A DNA stretch of 64,000 nucleotides from Mucilaginibacter sp. SMC90 (lineage in GTDB: Bacteria > Bacteroidota > Bacteroidia > Sphingobacteriales > Sphingobacteriaceae): contig NZ_CP094527.1 in assembly GCF_022811725.1 (NCBI RefSeq), positions 3,472,001 through 3,536,000 on the forward strand, given 5' to 3'. The notes under the pieces were generated by a model, which saw only the letters and a list, made by a program, of their open reading frames with translations, was not told the DNA's origin and made no database searches. The position numbers were made by a program, and so were the translations under genes. Position 1 is the stretch's first letter; the number at the start of each line of letters is the position of its first letter. This document shows positions 25,970-37,400 of this stretch, piece after piece.

Positions 25970-26474
25970 CTTTTTGGGCGAAATATAGCCTTGAAAAATC
26001 CGTTATTTTACCAATGATTGCAGTTTTATTGGCATAAAAGTATTATAAAAGCTTAAAAAAGCATTATATTTTTTTGCTGCTGATTTTAAATAAAATTCTG
26101 ATTGTTAGTATTTTGAGTTTGAAAAACATCGAAAAAGTTTATAAAAATATTAAAATAAGTCATTTTCACCTTTACTAACCGTCGTAAACCTTTTTCTGAG
26201 TTTATTTATAATTAAATTGCATTAGAATTTAACCTGTAATAATTGTAAACCATTACGTTTTTAAACAACTGATTATTGTTAACCTTATCCTGTACTAACC
26301 TGCTAATCCACTTGGTACCGGATTGTTTTCATTGTATTTGTGCTTATACTTCGGATTATTATCATTGATGATATCTGAATAATACAGGCATGGGTTGTAC
26401 TGATGTATAAATTCACTATTACGGGTTAAAAACTAAACCCAAACAACAACCAATTCAACTAAATCTCAAGTTTT
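25970..26474. other. Gene-free leader region of the SusC gene
   Basis: 505 nt, A/T-rich, no ORF of note. It holds the putative SusC promoter at 26312-26340 and should hold the binding site for the upstream membrane regulator, but I could not single out a clear repeat. Confidence 0.5.
26312..26340 (+). promoter_or_regulatory. Putative promoter of the SusC/SusD operon
   Basis: TTG (26312-26314), 18 nt, TGTATTTG (26333-26340; one mismatch to TAnnTTTG). It gives a leader of about 130 nt. The imperfect -7 box fits an activator-dependent promoter. Confidence 0.4.
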
Positions 26475-29400
26475 ATGCAAATTAAACATTTACTCAAAGT
26501 ATGTTTCTTTGCCGTATTTGTCTTTTTGATGGAGCCAGCTATGGCCCAGAATAAGGTAATAACAGGTAAAGTGACCGACAAAAAAGATGGTTCCCCGTTA
26601 ATAGGGGTATCGGTGGTAACAGCAGTAGGTGCATCAGGTGGGGCCATAAGTGCTACAGATGGCTCATACAAGATCTCTGTTCCCGCAAATGCCACAAGTC
26701 TTACGTTTACTTATGTCGGTTTTTTGAATGTAACAGTTCCAATAAACGGACGGACATCTGTTGATGTACAGATGGAAGAAGCCAACCGCGCGCTGAACGA
26801 GGTGGTGGTAATAGGTTACGGTACCCAAAAAGTTAAGGATGCAACTGGTTCGGTAGCTACTTTGGGTGCGAAAGATTTTAACAAAGGTGTTATCGCTACT
26901 CCGGAGCAATTGCTGCAAGGCCGTATAGCTGGTGTTCAGGTAACGCCATCAAGCGGTGAGCCCGGTGCTGGGGCTACCATTAACATCCGCGGTGCAAGTT
27001 CAATCAGGTCTGGTACGAGTCCGCTATACGTTGTGGATGGTGTGCCTCTTGACAATGGCGGCACTTCGGGCGGTTTTGACAGCGGTGCAGGTAGTTCATC
27101 TGCCCGTAATCCGCTGGCGTTTATCAACCCTGCCGATATAGAAAATATTTCGGTTTTGAAGGATGCATCTGCTTCGGCTATTTACGGTTCACGTGGTGCC
27201 AATGGTGTAATCCTCATCACTACCAAAAAAGGCAGAAAAGGACAAGGCATACAATTTGGCGCAAGCACCAGTATAGCAAATGCCGCCAAAAAGTACGATT
27301 TGCTTAACCGGGATGCATTTTTAAAAGGTGTAGCCAGTGTTGGTTCAAACGCTGGTCCGCTTGCCGACGGTGGTATTGACTATGGCGGTAATACCGATTG
27401 GCAAAAACAGGTTTTCCGTAGTGCCGTATCACAAAACTATAATTTAGGTTTTGGTGGTGGAAACAATACTGGTAGCTACCGTGCAACACTCGCTTATGAC
27501 GATCAGCAAGGTATTGTTAAAAGAAGCGAGTTAAAGCGTTTTACAGCCCGTATTAATGCTTCGCAGTCATTTTTTAATCAACGTTTAAAATTTGACCTGC
27601 AATCTTTGTTTTCAAATGTAAAAGACAGGTTTGCGCCTATTACCAACAATGCTGGCTTTAATGGTAGTTTGATTGGTGCGATGATCCAAACTAACCCTAC
27701 TATCCCTGTATTTGATTCAGAAGGCCGGTATTATAACATTAACGGTTATGAAAATGGTTTCCCTAAAGGCAACAGTTTCAGAAACCCGGTTTCAATGCTT
27801 AACCAGATAGATGATACTGATAATATCAACCGGTATCTGAACAACTTAACCATGACCTTAAAGTTAGTTGAAGGCCTATCATACAAAGGCAACTTTGGTG
27901 CAGATATATCAAGGGGACAGCGGGAAACTTATTACGATTCAAAAATTGTTGGCTATACTGATGAAGCTAATATTGGCGATTTCAAAGTGCCTTCTGCAAC
28001 CGGGAACGGCCGCGGTATCCTGATTCACAACAAGCTTACCAATTTAACTACAGAGCATACCCTGAATTATGATAAAAAGTGGAGTAATAACAGCGCATTA
28101 ACAGCCTTGCTGGGTTATTCATACCAAACGTTTAAAAACTTTAACAGGGGCAACCTTGCCTGGGGTACACCAACCGCCGGTGAATTTTTACATGATTTCA
28201 ATCAGTTTAAAAATCATATGCCTCATGATTTTAGTAACCGTAACGGTTTGGATAGCAGTAGTTACACACTTCAATCATATTTTGTACGTGCTCAATATAC
28301 TTATAAAGACAGGTACATCATCACCGGTACTGTAAGGCGCGATGGTTCGTCCCGTTTCGGTGATAATCATCACTACGCTAATTTCCCTGCTGCTGCGTTT
28401 AAATGGCGCATAAGCCAGGAAAGTTTTGGTCCTAAAGGTGTATTTGATGATTTAAGCCTTCGTTTAAACTGGGGTAAAACAGGTAACCAGGATTTCCCTT
28501 CATACGCGTCAAAAAGGCTTAGGCAAACAAATTATGCAGGTACAGCAAATTCGCAGTTGAATGCCGAAAATCCTGATTTGAAATGGGAAACACAAACAGC
28601 TTATGGAGCCGGTATCGATTTCTCCCTGTTTAGAGGACGTTTAACCGGTACATTGGATTACTATAACAAATCGCAAACTGATATCTTATTTTACCAGGAT
28701 TTAGCACAACCGGCCCCTTTTCCAAGAATATGGATCAACCTGCCAGGTCAGGTAGTAAATAAAGGTATCGAGTTAGGCTTAAATTTTGCGGCCATAGATC
28801 ACAAGGATTTTAGCTGGGATATATCATATAACATGACCACCATTAATAACCGCGTAAAAAACTTTGGCAGCCGTAACATTATTACTGGTAATATTGATGG
28901 TCAGGGTTTATCAGGTGCTTATGCTCAGTTTATTGGCGATGGCTACCCGCTTTACTCATTCAACGTACCTAAATATTCAGGTCTTGACGCCAACGGTTTT
29001 GGTATCTATCCGCAAGGTATTGACGTGGCCACGCCTCAGGGAAGCCCGCTGCCAACCTTTGTGGCAAGCTTAACCAACAGCTTCAGTTACAAAAATTTTA
29101 GCTTAAGCTTTTTGTTAAACGGAGCAACCGGCTTTTATATATACAATAACACAGCCAACGCATTTTTCTATAAAGGTAACCTGGTTAGCGGTCGTAACGT
29201 AACCAAGGCAGTAGCCGAAACAAACGAAAATCCGCTTAACTCTGGCGAGGTGTCAACCCGCTTCCTTGAAAAAGGCGATTTCATGCGTTTAAGCAACGCT
29301 ACGTTAGGTTATACCGTACCATTAAAAGGTAAAACAATTAAAACTTTGCGGGTATCATTAACAGGTCAAAACTTATTCCTGATCACAGGCTACAGTGGTC

Positions 29401-29516
29401 TTGACCCTGAAGTGAATACCAACAAAGAGCGTAACGGTGTCCCTTCACGTGGTATCGATTATACACCTTATCCAAGTGCACGCACATTTACATTAGGTTT
29501 AAATGCAGGTTTTTAA
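26475..29516 (+). CDS. SusC/RagA family TonB-linked outer-membrane transporter
   Basis: 1013 residues. Signal peptide 1-24 (LLKVCFFAVFVFLMEPAMAQ). The carboxypeptidase-D-like regulatory domain (ITGKVTDKKDGSPLIGVSVV to IGYGT) covers about 28-115, and a TonB plug with LQGRIAGVQVTPSSGEPGAG and NIRGASSIRSGTSPLYVVDG about 125-240. A ~750-residue beta-barrel follows, ending with GLNAGF. SusC proteins import oligosaccharides or peptides captured by their SusD partner, driven by TonB. The SusD gene overlaps its end in the next frame region and starts 10 nt later. The substrate is not readable from the barrel; the neighbouring trehalase and GH65 genes suggest trehalose-like alpha-glucosides. Confidence 0.95.
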   Translation: MQIKHLLKVCFFAVFVFLMEPAMAQNKVITGKVTDKKDGSPLIGVSVVTAVGASGGAISATDGSYKISVPANATSLTFTYVGFLNVTVPINGRTSVDVQMEEANRALNEVVVIGYGTQKVKDATGSVATLGAKDFNKGVIATPEQLLQGRIAGVQVTPSSGEPGAGATINIRGASSIRSGTSPLYVVDGVPLDNGGTSGGFDSGAGSSSARNPLAFINPADIENISVLKDASASAIYGSRGANGVILITTKKGRKGQGIQFGASTSIANAAKKYDLLNRDAFLKGVASVGSNAGPLADGGIDYGGNTDWQKQVFRSAVSQNYNLGFGGGNNTGSYRATLAYDDQQGIVKRSELKRFTARINASQSFFNQRLKFDLQSLFSNVKDRFAPITNNAGFNGSLIGAMIQTNPTIPVFDSEGRYYNINGYENGFPKGNSFRNPVSMLNQIDDTDNINRYLNNLTMTLKLVEGLSYKGNFGADISRGQRETYYDSKIVGYTDEANIGDFKVPSATGNGRGILIHNKLTNLTTEHTLNYDKKWSNNSALTALLGYSYQTFKNFNRGNLAWGTPTAGEFLHDFNQFKNHMPHDFSNRNGLDSSSYTLQSYFVRAQYTYKDRYIITGTVRRDGSSRFGDNHHYANFPAAAFKWRISQESFGPKGVFDDLSLRLNWGKTGNQDFPSYASKRLRQTNYAGTANSQLNAENPDLKWETQTAYGAGIDFSLFRGRLTGTLDYYNKSQTDILFYQDLAQPAPFPRIWINLPGQVVNKGIELGLNFAAIDHKDFSWDISYNMTTINNRVKNFGSRNIITGNIDGQGLSGAYAQFIGDGYPLYSFNVPKYSGLDANGFGIYPQGIDVATPQGSPLPTFVASLTNSFSYKNFSLSFLLNGATGFYIYNNTANAFFYKGNLVSGRNVTKAVAETNENPLNSGEVSTRFLEKGDFMRLSNATLGYTVPLKGKTIKTLRVSLTGQNLFLITGYSGLDPEVNTNKERNGVPSRGIDYTPYPSARTFTLGLNAGF

Positions 29517-29526
29517 AAATATTAAC

Positions 29527-31065
29527 ATGAAAAGAAGAGCATCAATAGCCGCGATAAGTGGGATAATTCTGTTAACCGCTGCAGGCTGTGCAAAATTAAA
29601 AGAAACTCCTTATGGCTCCGTATCCGTGGATAACGGAGGAGCTTCATCACCATCAGATTTGAATGGTGTATATTCTCAACTATTTGGTCAAACAGATCAG
29701 GCCAATACTTATGCCCTGCAAGAGCATCCTACCGACGAAATGATGGGCCCAACCCGCGGTACAGACTGGGGCGATTTTGGTACATGGCGTAAACTCCACA
29801 CGCATACCTGGACGCCATCACACAACCAGGTAAGTGATACCTGGGACCAATTGAATATTGGCGTATACCGGGCAAGCCAGGTTATACAAAGGGCTACAGA
29901 TAACAAGATCAAGGCTGAAGCCAGCTTTTTACGTGCTTATTTTATGTTCCAGGTTGTTGATTTATATGGCCAGGCACCATACCGCGATCCGGAAGCACCA
30001 AATTCAGCAACGCCGATTGTTTATAACAGGCCTGATGCTACGGCTTTTATTATCAAAGACCTTGAATTTGCTGAGGCTAACCTTACCACATCAGCCAATA
30101 TTGGTATTGCAAGCAAAGCGGCGGCTCAGGCACTGCTTGCTAAAATATACCTGAACAAAGCTGTTTATACAGCTACTACCGTTGGCGGTCCGTTTACATT
30201 TGCCAAGGCCGATATGGATAAGGTTATTGAATATGCCAATAAGGTTACAGCAGCAGGGTACACCCTGGAGCCTGCCGGGAAATATTTCCAGGACTTTGCA
30301 TGGGATAACAGCCAACAGTCGCATGAAAATATTTTTGGTATCTATAACACACCAACAAATGTTCCGGCATCATCAAAAAATCGCTGGAAAATGGGCTTAC
30401 ACTACAACCAGACACCTGATGGATGGAATGGCTTTACTACTTTGGCCGATTTCTATAAATCATTTGAGCCTACAGACGAACGCAGGGGTGTAGATTACCC
30501 GGGCTTAACTGATAAAGTTGGCTTACGTGCCGGTTTTGCAGTTGGGCAACAATATGGCCCGGGCCATGTAGCTTTGAAACAAAGAGGGGGCCAGCCACTG
30601 GTGTTTACCGAAGCTGTTAACCTGAATTATTCAACAGAAGCACAGGGTATCAGGGTATTTAAATACTTCCCTCATCCAAATGCCGATGGAACTGTGACTG
30701 ACTCTGGCGAAGACAATGACTACGTGATCTTGCGCTATGCCGACGTAGTGCTTGAAAAAGCAGAGGCTATTTTACGCGGTGGTACTGATCCAATGGGGCA
30801 AACGGCTTTACAGCTTGTTAACTCTATCCGTGTACCTCGCGGCGCAACTGCTGCTACTACAGTTGATTTAACCGTTATGCTTGCCGAAAGAGGGCGTGAG
30901 CTTTATTGGGAAGGCTGGAGAAGGAATGATCAGATCCGTTTTGAGAAATTTAATGATCCGGTTGATCAGCGCCCTGCAAAAACAGATAAAACCAAAACTA
31001 TTTATCCAATTCCTCAGCGCGCGGTTGATACCAATCCTAACCTTAAACAAAACCCAGGTTATTAA
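29527..31065 (+). CDS. RagB/SusD family nutrient-binding lipoprotein
   Basis: I choose the ATG at 29527: it gives a proper lipoprotein signal, MKRRASIAAISGIILLTAAGC, with lipobox TAAGC (Cys21), whereas an upstream ATG at 29503 lies inside the SusC gene. The 512-residue product has the SusD/RagB signatures: KAEASFLRAYFMFQVVDLYGQAPY in the N-terminal TPR half and DYVILRYADVVLEKAEAILRGG plus LAERGRELYWEGWRRNDQIRF in the C-terminal half. It should cap the SusC barrel on the cell surface and bind the glycan. A strong hairpin with a T run follows at 31092-31126. Confidence 0.95.
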   Translation: MKRRASIAAISGIILLTAAGCAKLKETPYGSVSVDNGGASSPSDLNGVYSQLFGQTDQANTYALQEHPTDEMMGPTRGTDWGDFGTWRKLHTHTWTPSHNQVSDTWDQLNIGVYRASQVIQRATDNKIKAEASFLRAYFMFQVVDLYGQAPYRDPEAPNSATPIVYNRPDATAFIIKDLEFAEANLTTSANIGIASKAAAQALLAKIYLNKAVYTATTVGGPFTFAKADMDKVIEYANKVTAAGYTLEPAGKYFQDFAWDNSQQSHENIFGIYNTPTNVPASSKNRWKMGLHYNQTPDGWNGFTTLADFYKSFEPTDERRGVDYPGLTDKVGLRAGFAVGQQYGPGHVALKQRGGQPLVFTEAVNLNYSTEAQGIRVFKYFPHPNADGTVTDSGEDNDYVILRYADVVLEKAEAILRGGTDPMGQTALQLVNSIRVPRGATAATTVDLTVMLAERGRELYWEGWRRNDQIRFEKFNDPVDQRPAKTDKTKTIYPIPQRAVDTNPNLKQNPGY

Positions 31066-31091
31066 TATTTGAGATTTATTTGATTGAAAGG

Positions 31092-31126
31092 AACGTAGCG
31101 GAAAACTCCGCTACGTTTGTTTTTAC
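31092..31126 (+). terminator. Terminator or attenuator between SusD and the first VCBS gene
   Basis: Perfect 11-bp stem (31092-31102 with 31107-31117, AACGTAGCGGA and complement), 4-nt loop AAAC, then TTGTTTTT-like run. It lies only 10 nt before the next start codon region at 31136, so it may cut back expression of the downstream VCBS genes rather than end the operon fully. Confidence 0.8.
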
Positions 31127-31135
31127 CTGATTTAT

Positions 31136-34100
31136 ATGCTTCCAAAACTACCCCTGATCGCTTTTTTTACCGCTATCACTATATTATTTTCATGCAATAA
31201 TAGTAGCAAGCAAACCTTGTTTACCTTGCAGGATAATGAGGCTACAGGTATCAATTTTATCAATCAATTGAATGATCGGGACCGTACCAATGCGTTCACC
31301 TATCGTAATTATTATAACGGTGGCGGCGTGGCAATTGGTGACGTTAATAATGATGGCCTTAATGATGTTTACCTAACATCAAACATGGGGGGCAACCAGC
31401 TTTATATCAATAAAGGAAACTGGAAATTTGAAAATATAACAGACAGGGCAGGGGTTAAAGGCACTAAATACTGGAGCACTGGTGCCACCATGGTTGATAT
31501 TAATGGCGATGGATGGCTGGATATTTATGTTTGCCATAGCGGTAATGCCCGCGGTAATGAAAAGGGCAATGAATTATTTATTAATCAGCATGATGGTACC
31601 TTTAAGGAAGAAGCTGAAAAGTATGGCCTGGTAGATAATGGTTTATCTACCCAGGCCATTTTTTTTGACTATGATAATGACGGTGATCTGGATTGCTTTG
31701 TATTAAATAACTCTTTCAGGCCGATAGAATCTTTTGATTTTAGTAAAAATTTACGTGCTGTTGTAGACGAATTGGGCGGCGCACGCTTGTATCGCAATGA
31801 CGGTGGTCATTTTACTAACGTAACTAAAGAAGCGGGTATATATTCAAGTGATATCGGTTTTGGCTTAGGCGTTTCTGTGGCCGATATTAACCAGGACGGA
31901 TACCCAGATCTTTATGTATCCAATGATTTTTTTGAACGCGATTATCTTTATATTAATCAAAAAAACGGAACATTTAAAGAGGATGTACAAAATGAAATGG
32001 GGCACCTGAGCCTGGCATCTATGGGGTCGGACATAGCAGATATTAACAACGACGGACAATATGATATTTTTACCACCGAGATGCTGCCCGAAGGGGATAA
32101 GCGCGTAAAACAGATAACCTCATTTGAATCATACGACGTGATTAAGGCTAAGCAGCGCGATGGCTATTATAATCAGTATATGCAAAACTGCCTTCAGGTA
32201 CGTAATACCGACGGTACCTTTTCTGAAACTGCATTTTATTCGGGCATAGCCGCAACTGACTGGAGTTGGGGGGCATTGATGTTTGATATGGATAATGACG
32301 GGTGGAAGGATATTTTTGTATCAAACGGAATTTATAAAGACCTCACCGATCAGGATTATATCGAGTTTTTAGGTAACCGCGATAACATGGCCAAAATAGC
32401 CGAAGGCAGAAAGAAATTTGATTATAAGGATTTTACCGATAAGATGGCTTCAAATCCGGTGTCAAACTATGCCTACCTAAATAACCACAACCTAACATTT
32501 ACTAATAAATCCATTGATTTTGGATTGGATAAGCCCGGGTTTAGCAATGGATCTGCTTATGCAGATTTAGACAATGACGGTGATAATGACCTTATTGTAA
32601 ATAACGAAAATTCGCCGGTATCAATTTTTAAAAGCAATGCCGAAAAAAATGGCAATCATTATATTCAGCTAAAGTTAAAAGGTGCAGGGCAAAATACTTT
32701 TGGGGTAGGCACTACGATAAAAGTATTTACGAAAGGCAGTTCAATGATTTATTATAACCAGCCTACACGTGGTTTTCAAAGCTGTACATCGCCCAATTTA
32801 CTTACCATTGGTACAGGTAAAAACAAATTGATTGATTCGGTACAGGTGATATGGCCGGGTAATGCCTATCAACTGCTTAAAAATGTAAATGCAGATAAAG
32901 TTTACGTTGTAAAGCAGGCTGATGCCAATTTGAAGTACAACTGGGCAAAGCCTGTTGTTAAAACATTATTTAAGGATATCACACAATCAGTATTTGACAG
33001 TATCCCAAAACACAGGGAGGATGATTTTATAGATTTTGATAACGAACGCCTCATGCTCCAAATGTTATCGACAGAAAACCCGTACATGGCAACTGCTGAT
33101 GTTAATGGTGACGGGCTTCAGGATTTTTATTTTGGTAGTTCAAAAAATGGTTTCGCCGCTATCTATATTCAACAAAAAGACGGGCGGTTTAAACAAACCA
33201 TTCCCGATGATCTTAAAAAGCAGGAATACCTCGAAAACGCGGGCGCTGTGTTTGGCGATTTTGACGGAGATGGCGATCAGGACCTGATAATAGGAGTGGG
33301 TGGTAATGCTGATGAGGCCGAAACCCCGGTTTATAACCCACGTTTTTTTGAAAATGACGGCAAAGGGAATTTTCACAGGGACGCTGATAGGACATTGCAT
33401 GCCGCTGTTAACGCCTCGGTAATTGTTTCGGCCGATTATGATAATGATGGCAAGCCCGATCTATTTGTTGGGGGGCGGAGTGTTCCCGGGCTTTACGGTT
33501 GTTCGCCTCAATCATTTGTTTTTCATAACGATGGCGACGGGCATTTTACCGACGTTTCAAAAGCCGTATTAGGCTCTGATACAAAACTTGGTATGATAAC
33601 CGCTGCAAAATGGGCCGATATTGATAAAAATGGCTCACCCGATTTGATAGTTGCCGGGAACTGGATGGGGATCAGGATTTTTAAAAACAATAAAGGGAAG
33701 TTTATTGAAGATAAGCAGCTGGCTAATTATAAGGGTTGGTGGAGTAGTATTGAAATTGCTGATGTGGATGGCGACGGTACCCTCGATATTGTCGGCGGCA
33801 ATATTGGCCTCAATTCAAAATTCAGGGCATCATTTGAACAGCCAATGGAGGTTCATATAAAAGACTTTGATAATAATGGTACCAAAGAGTGTGTAACTTC
33901 CATGTATAAAAGCGATGGTGTAAACTATGTTTTTCATATGAAGCCCGATTTAGTTGGCCAGATGCCAATTTTGAAAAAGCGCTTTTTGCGATATGCAGAT
34001 TACGCAGGCAAACCGTTTACTGAGGTATTTACCGCCGATATGCTTGAAGGCGCCGAAACTCACCAGATGAATTTTCTTGCTTCGGCCGTATTTTTGAATA

Positions 34101-34438
34101 AAGGCGGTAAGTTTATCTGCAAGCCGCTACCTGCCGATGCTCAGCTATCCATGATAAACACCATTTTGTGTGCCGATCTTGATAAAACAGGCGTTAAAAA
34201 GATCATTTTAGGAGGTAACTTTTATGGGTTTAAACCCGAAGTTGGCCGGCTGGATGCCAATCGCGGCTTGGTATATCAATACACGGAAAATGGGTTTACT
34301 TATTTTCCTGCTGCAAAAACGGGGCTCAATTTAAATGGGCAGGTACGCTCGTCGGTAGCTATCAAGAATGCTGCAGGTAAGGAATATTTCCTTTTTGGCA
34401 TTAATGACGAACCGCTTAAAGCTTATGAACTACGTTAA
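31136..34438 (+). CDS. CRTAC1-like lipoprotein with FG-GAP/VCBS repeats and ASPIC/UnbV domain (first copy)
   Basis: 1100 residues. Lipoprotein signal MLPKLPLIAFFTAITILFSC (Cys20). Many FG-GAP/VCBS repeats carry the calcium-loop pattern DxNxDGxxD (DVNNDGLNDVYL, DINGDGWLDIYV, DYDNDGDLDCFV, DINQDGYPDLYV, DLDNDGDNDLIV, DFDGDGDQDLII and more). They appear in two blocks (about 60-480 and 640-960), compatible with beta-propellers. An ASPIC/UnbV domain lies between (about 515-600: HYIQLKLKGAGQNTFGVGTT to VIWPGNAYQ). Such proteins bind surface partners or ligands; no enzyme site is seen. A paralogue follows 10 nt later. Confidence 0.9.
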   Translation: MLPKLPLIAFFTAITILFSCNNSSKQTLFTLQDNEATGINFINQLNDRDRTNAFTYRNYYNGGGVAIGDVNNDGLNDVYLTSNMGGNQLYINKGNWKFENITDRAGVKGTKYWSTGATMVDINGDGWLDIYVCHSGNARGNEKGNELFINQHDGTFKEEAEKYGLVDNGLSTQAIFFDYDNDGDLDCFVLNNSFRPIESFDFSKNLRAVVDELGGARLYRNDGGHFTNVTKEAGIYSSDIGFGLGVSVADINQDGYPDLYVSNDFFERDYLYINQKNGTFKEDVQNEMGHLSLASMGSDIADINNDGQYDIFTTEMLPEGDKRVKQITSFESYDVIKAKQRDGYYNQYMQNCLQVRNTDGTFSETAFYSGIAATDWSWGALMFDMDNDGWKDIFVSNGIYKDLTDQDYIEFLGNRDNMAKIAEGRKKFDYKDFTDKMASNPVSNYAYLNNHNLTFTNKSIDFGLDKPGFSNGSAYADLDNDGDNDLIVNNENSPVSIFKSNAEKNGNHYIQLKLKGAGQNTFGVGTTIKVFTKGSSMIYYNQPTRGFQSCTSPNLLTIGTGKNKLIDSVQVIWPGNAYQLLKNVNADKVYVVKQADANLKYNWAKPVVKTLFKDITQSVFDSIPKHREDDFIDFDNERLMLQMLSTENPYMATADVNGDGLQDFYFGSSKNGFAAIYIQQKDGRFKQTIPDDLKKQEYLENAGAVFGDFDGDGDQDLIIGVGGNADEAETPVYNPRFFENDGKGNFHRDADRTLHAAVNASVIVSADYDNDGKPDLFVGGRSVPGLYGCSPQSFVFHNDGDGHFTDVSKAVLGSDTKLGMITAAKWADIDKNGSPDLIVAGNWMGIRIFKNNKGKFIEDKQLANYKGWWSSIEIADVDGDGTLDIVGGNIGLNSKFRASFEQPMEVHIKDFDNNGTKECVTSMYKSDGVNYVFHMKPDLVGQMPILKKRFLRYADYAGKPFTEVFTADMLEGAETHQMNFLASAVFLNKGGKFICKPLPADAQLSMINTILCADLDKTGVKKIILGGNFYGFKPEVGRLDANRGLVYQYTENGFTYFPAAKTGLNLNGQVRSSVAIKNAAGKEYFLFGINDEPLKAYELR

Positions 34439-34448
34439 CACCAATTAA

Positions 34449-37400
34449 ATGCTGTTTAACAAATATACTTTCCAATATTTCTTTATCCTGTTTTGCATTG
34501 GTGGGGCCTTGTTTTCCTGTAAGCCTAAAAGGCTTGGGGAAGGTACATTTAAACTACTTAAGGCCAGCGAAACAGGGGTTACTTTTGTAAATAAGAACAT
34601 TGTTTCTGATTCGGTCAATATTTTAGATTACCTGTACTTTTACAACGGGGCAGGAGTAGCTGCAGCCGATTTTAACAATGATGGCCTGCCCGATCTTTAT
34701 TTTGTATCTAACCAAGGCCCCAATAAACTTTACCTTAACAAAGGCGGGATGAAGTTTGAAGATATCACCGATAAAGCAGGCGTTGCCGGGGCTGGAAGTT
34801 GGAAAACTGGTGTAACTGTAGTTGATGTTAATGGTGATGGCTTTAAGGATATCTACGTAAGCGTAGTATCGGGTTATAAAACTTTTAAGGGAAAAAATCA
34901 GCTTTATATTAATAACGGAAATTTAACTTTTACCGAAAGTGCCGCCAAATACGGGTTGGATTTTGCGGGGCTTTCAACCCAGGCTTCTTTTTTTGATTAT
35001 GATAAAGACGGCGATCTGGATATGTTCCTGCTTACTTCATCAGTTCATAGTAATGATACATACGGCGACTCAACCCAACGGTTTAAATACAGTCATGATG
35101 CAGGCGATCATCTTTTCAGAAATGACAATGGTCATTTTACAGATGTAACTGCCGGTTCCGGTATTTATTCGGCACCAATTGGTTATGGTTTGGGGGTAAG
35201 TGTAGGTGATTTAAATAACGACGGCTGGGATGATATTTATGTAAGTAACGACTTTTTTGAGCAGGATTATTATTACATCAACCAGCGTAACGGTACTTTT
35301 AAGGAACAATTGAAAAGCGCCTTCGGGCATACCAGCTTGTTTTCGATGGGTAACACAATTAGTGACATCAACAAAGATGGTCACTTAGATGTACTCAGTA
35401 CAGATATGCTCCCCGAAGAAATGAAAGTGCTTCGTTCAACCATAAACGATGAACCGCTGGATATTTATAATCAGGAGGTTAGTGCGGGATACTACTATCA
35501 ATACTCAAAAAATTGCCTGCAGTTAAATGTAGGTAATGGCAATAAGTTTGTCGACATCAGTTTATACAGCGGGGTTTCTGCCACAGATTGGACGTGGTCG
35601 CCCCTGGTGCAGGATTTTGATATGGACGGGAAGAAAGACATGTTTTTCTCCAACGGCATCAAACGACGCCTTAATGATATGGACTACCTGAAATACCTTG
35701 GTGACCCCATGGTAATGCAGGCTTATAAAGAAAATCGTGTTTTTGATAAGGAAAAGATCAATAAAATGCCCGAAGGCGGCGTGCATAATTATTTTTATCA
35801 TGGTGATGATAAACTTAAATTCACCGACGAGTCTTTGGCCAATGATATGCAGCAACCCTCAATATCTGCTGGCTCAGTAGCGGTTGACCTGGATAATGAC
35901 GGTGATCTGGATATTGTGACCAATAATATGGATGAACCGGCATACATCTACAACAATACTACGGTACAAGGCCAAAAAGAAAGCAAGCCTAACTATCTCA
36001 AGTATGCTGTGAAATATAACCTCCTGAACCGCGATGGCATCGGTACCAAATTTTTCCTCAAATCAAAAGACCATATCGATCACCAGGAAATACAAACCAG
36101 TAATGCATACGAGAGTAACTTGAACAATGAGTTGCTTTTTACTTTTGCTCCCGGCGATAAGCCAGAGTCACTGCTGGTTGTATGGCCGAATAATAGCTAT
36201 CAGGTTATTGAAGATTTTAAGCCTGGGCAAAAGGTTACTTTAAAATATAACCCTCAAACAGCTGATAACCGTAAACCTGTAACCGAAGTAATAGATGCAT
36301 ACATCAGCAACAGAAAGCAGTTTAACTACAAGCCCATACAATCAAAACTTTTAGCTACGGTTAAAACATTTGATACTCCGGATTTTAATTACTATTCACT
36401 TTTACCGCATACCTATTTACAGCATACGCCTGCAGTAGCGGTAGCTGATATCAATAACGACGGCATTGATGATATTTATATAGGCGGTATTGCCGACGAG
36501 GAAAAGTACATACTTGCCGGCGATAAATCAGGAGGCTTTACCAAGGTAAAAGTGCCATTATTTGATCAGTATAAAAACACGGCCGATGAACAAGCAACAT
36601 GGGCAGATGTAAATGGCGATGGCCGGCCAGATTTGATCGTGATAAGCGCAAATCACCCTTTCCTGGAAACAGATAAATTTGTTCAGCCCAGGTTATATCT
36701 TAATAAAGGCAATTTTCAATTTGAATATCAGGCATTACCCAATCTTAATTACCAGGCATCAAAAATTACTTTGTTTGATTTTAATGGCGATGGTTTAAAT
36801 GATATTTTATTTACAAGCAACGTTTCATTCAAAGACTATACCGCTGTTGTACCATCATCGGTATTGATAAACAAAGGCAACGGGAAATTTGAAATAAGTA
36901 GCGATAGGGCTTATGACGAGATCACCAAACTTCAATACGTTACCAGCATAACAACAACAGATATTGATCATAACGGCAAGCCCGACCTGCTGATTACAGC
37001 CGAATGGCAGCCGGTTTATATATTTTTAAACGAGGGCAAAAGGCTGAAGCGGTTTTCATCACCGGTTTTGGATAACGAAAAAGGCTGGTGGCAGTCGGCC
37101 ATAATTACAGATGTTAATGGTGATGGAAAAGCCGATTTGATAGCTGGCAACTGGGGACTAAATAATAAATATAACGTTAATACAGATCAGCCTCTGTTTG
37201 GTTATAATGCAGATTTAGATAAAGACGGGAAAAACGACCTTGTTTTGTCATACTTTTATAAAGGCCTGTATTATCCGTTCCGCCCTAAAAACGATCTGGA
37301 ACAGGAACTTCCGTACCTGAAAAAGGAATGGCTCAGCTATCAAAAAATGGCAGACAAAACAACGTCCGAAATTTTTAAAGATAAGCTGGATGATAATAAT

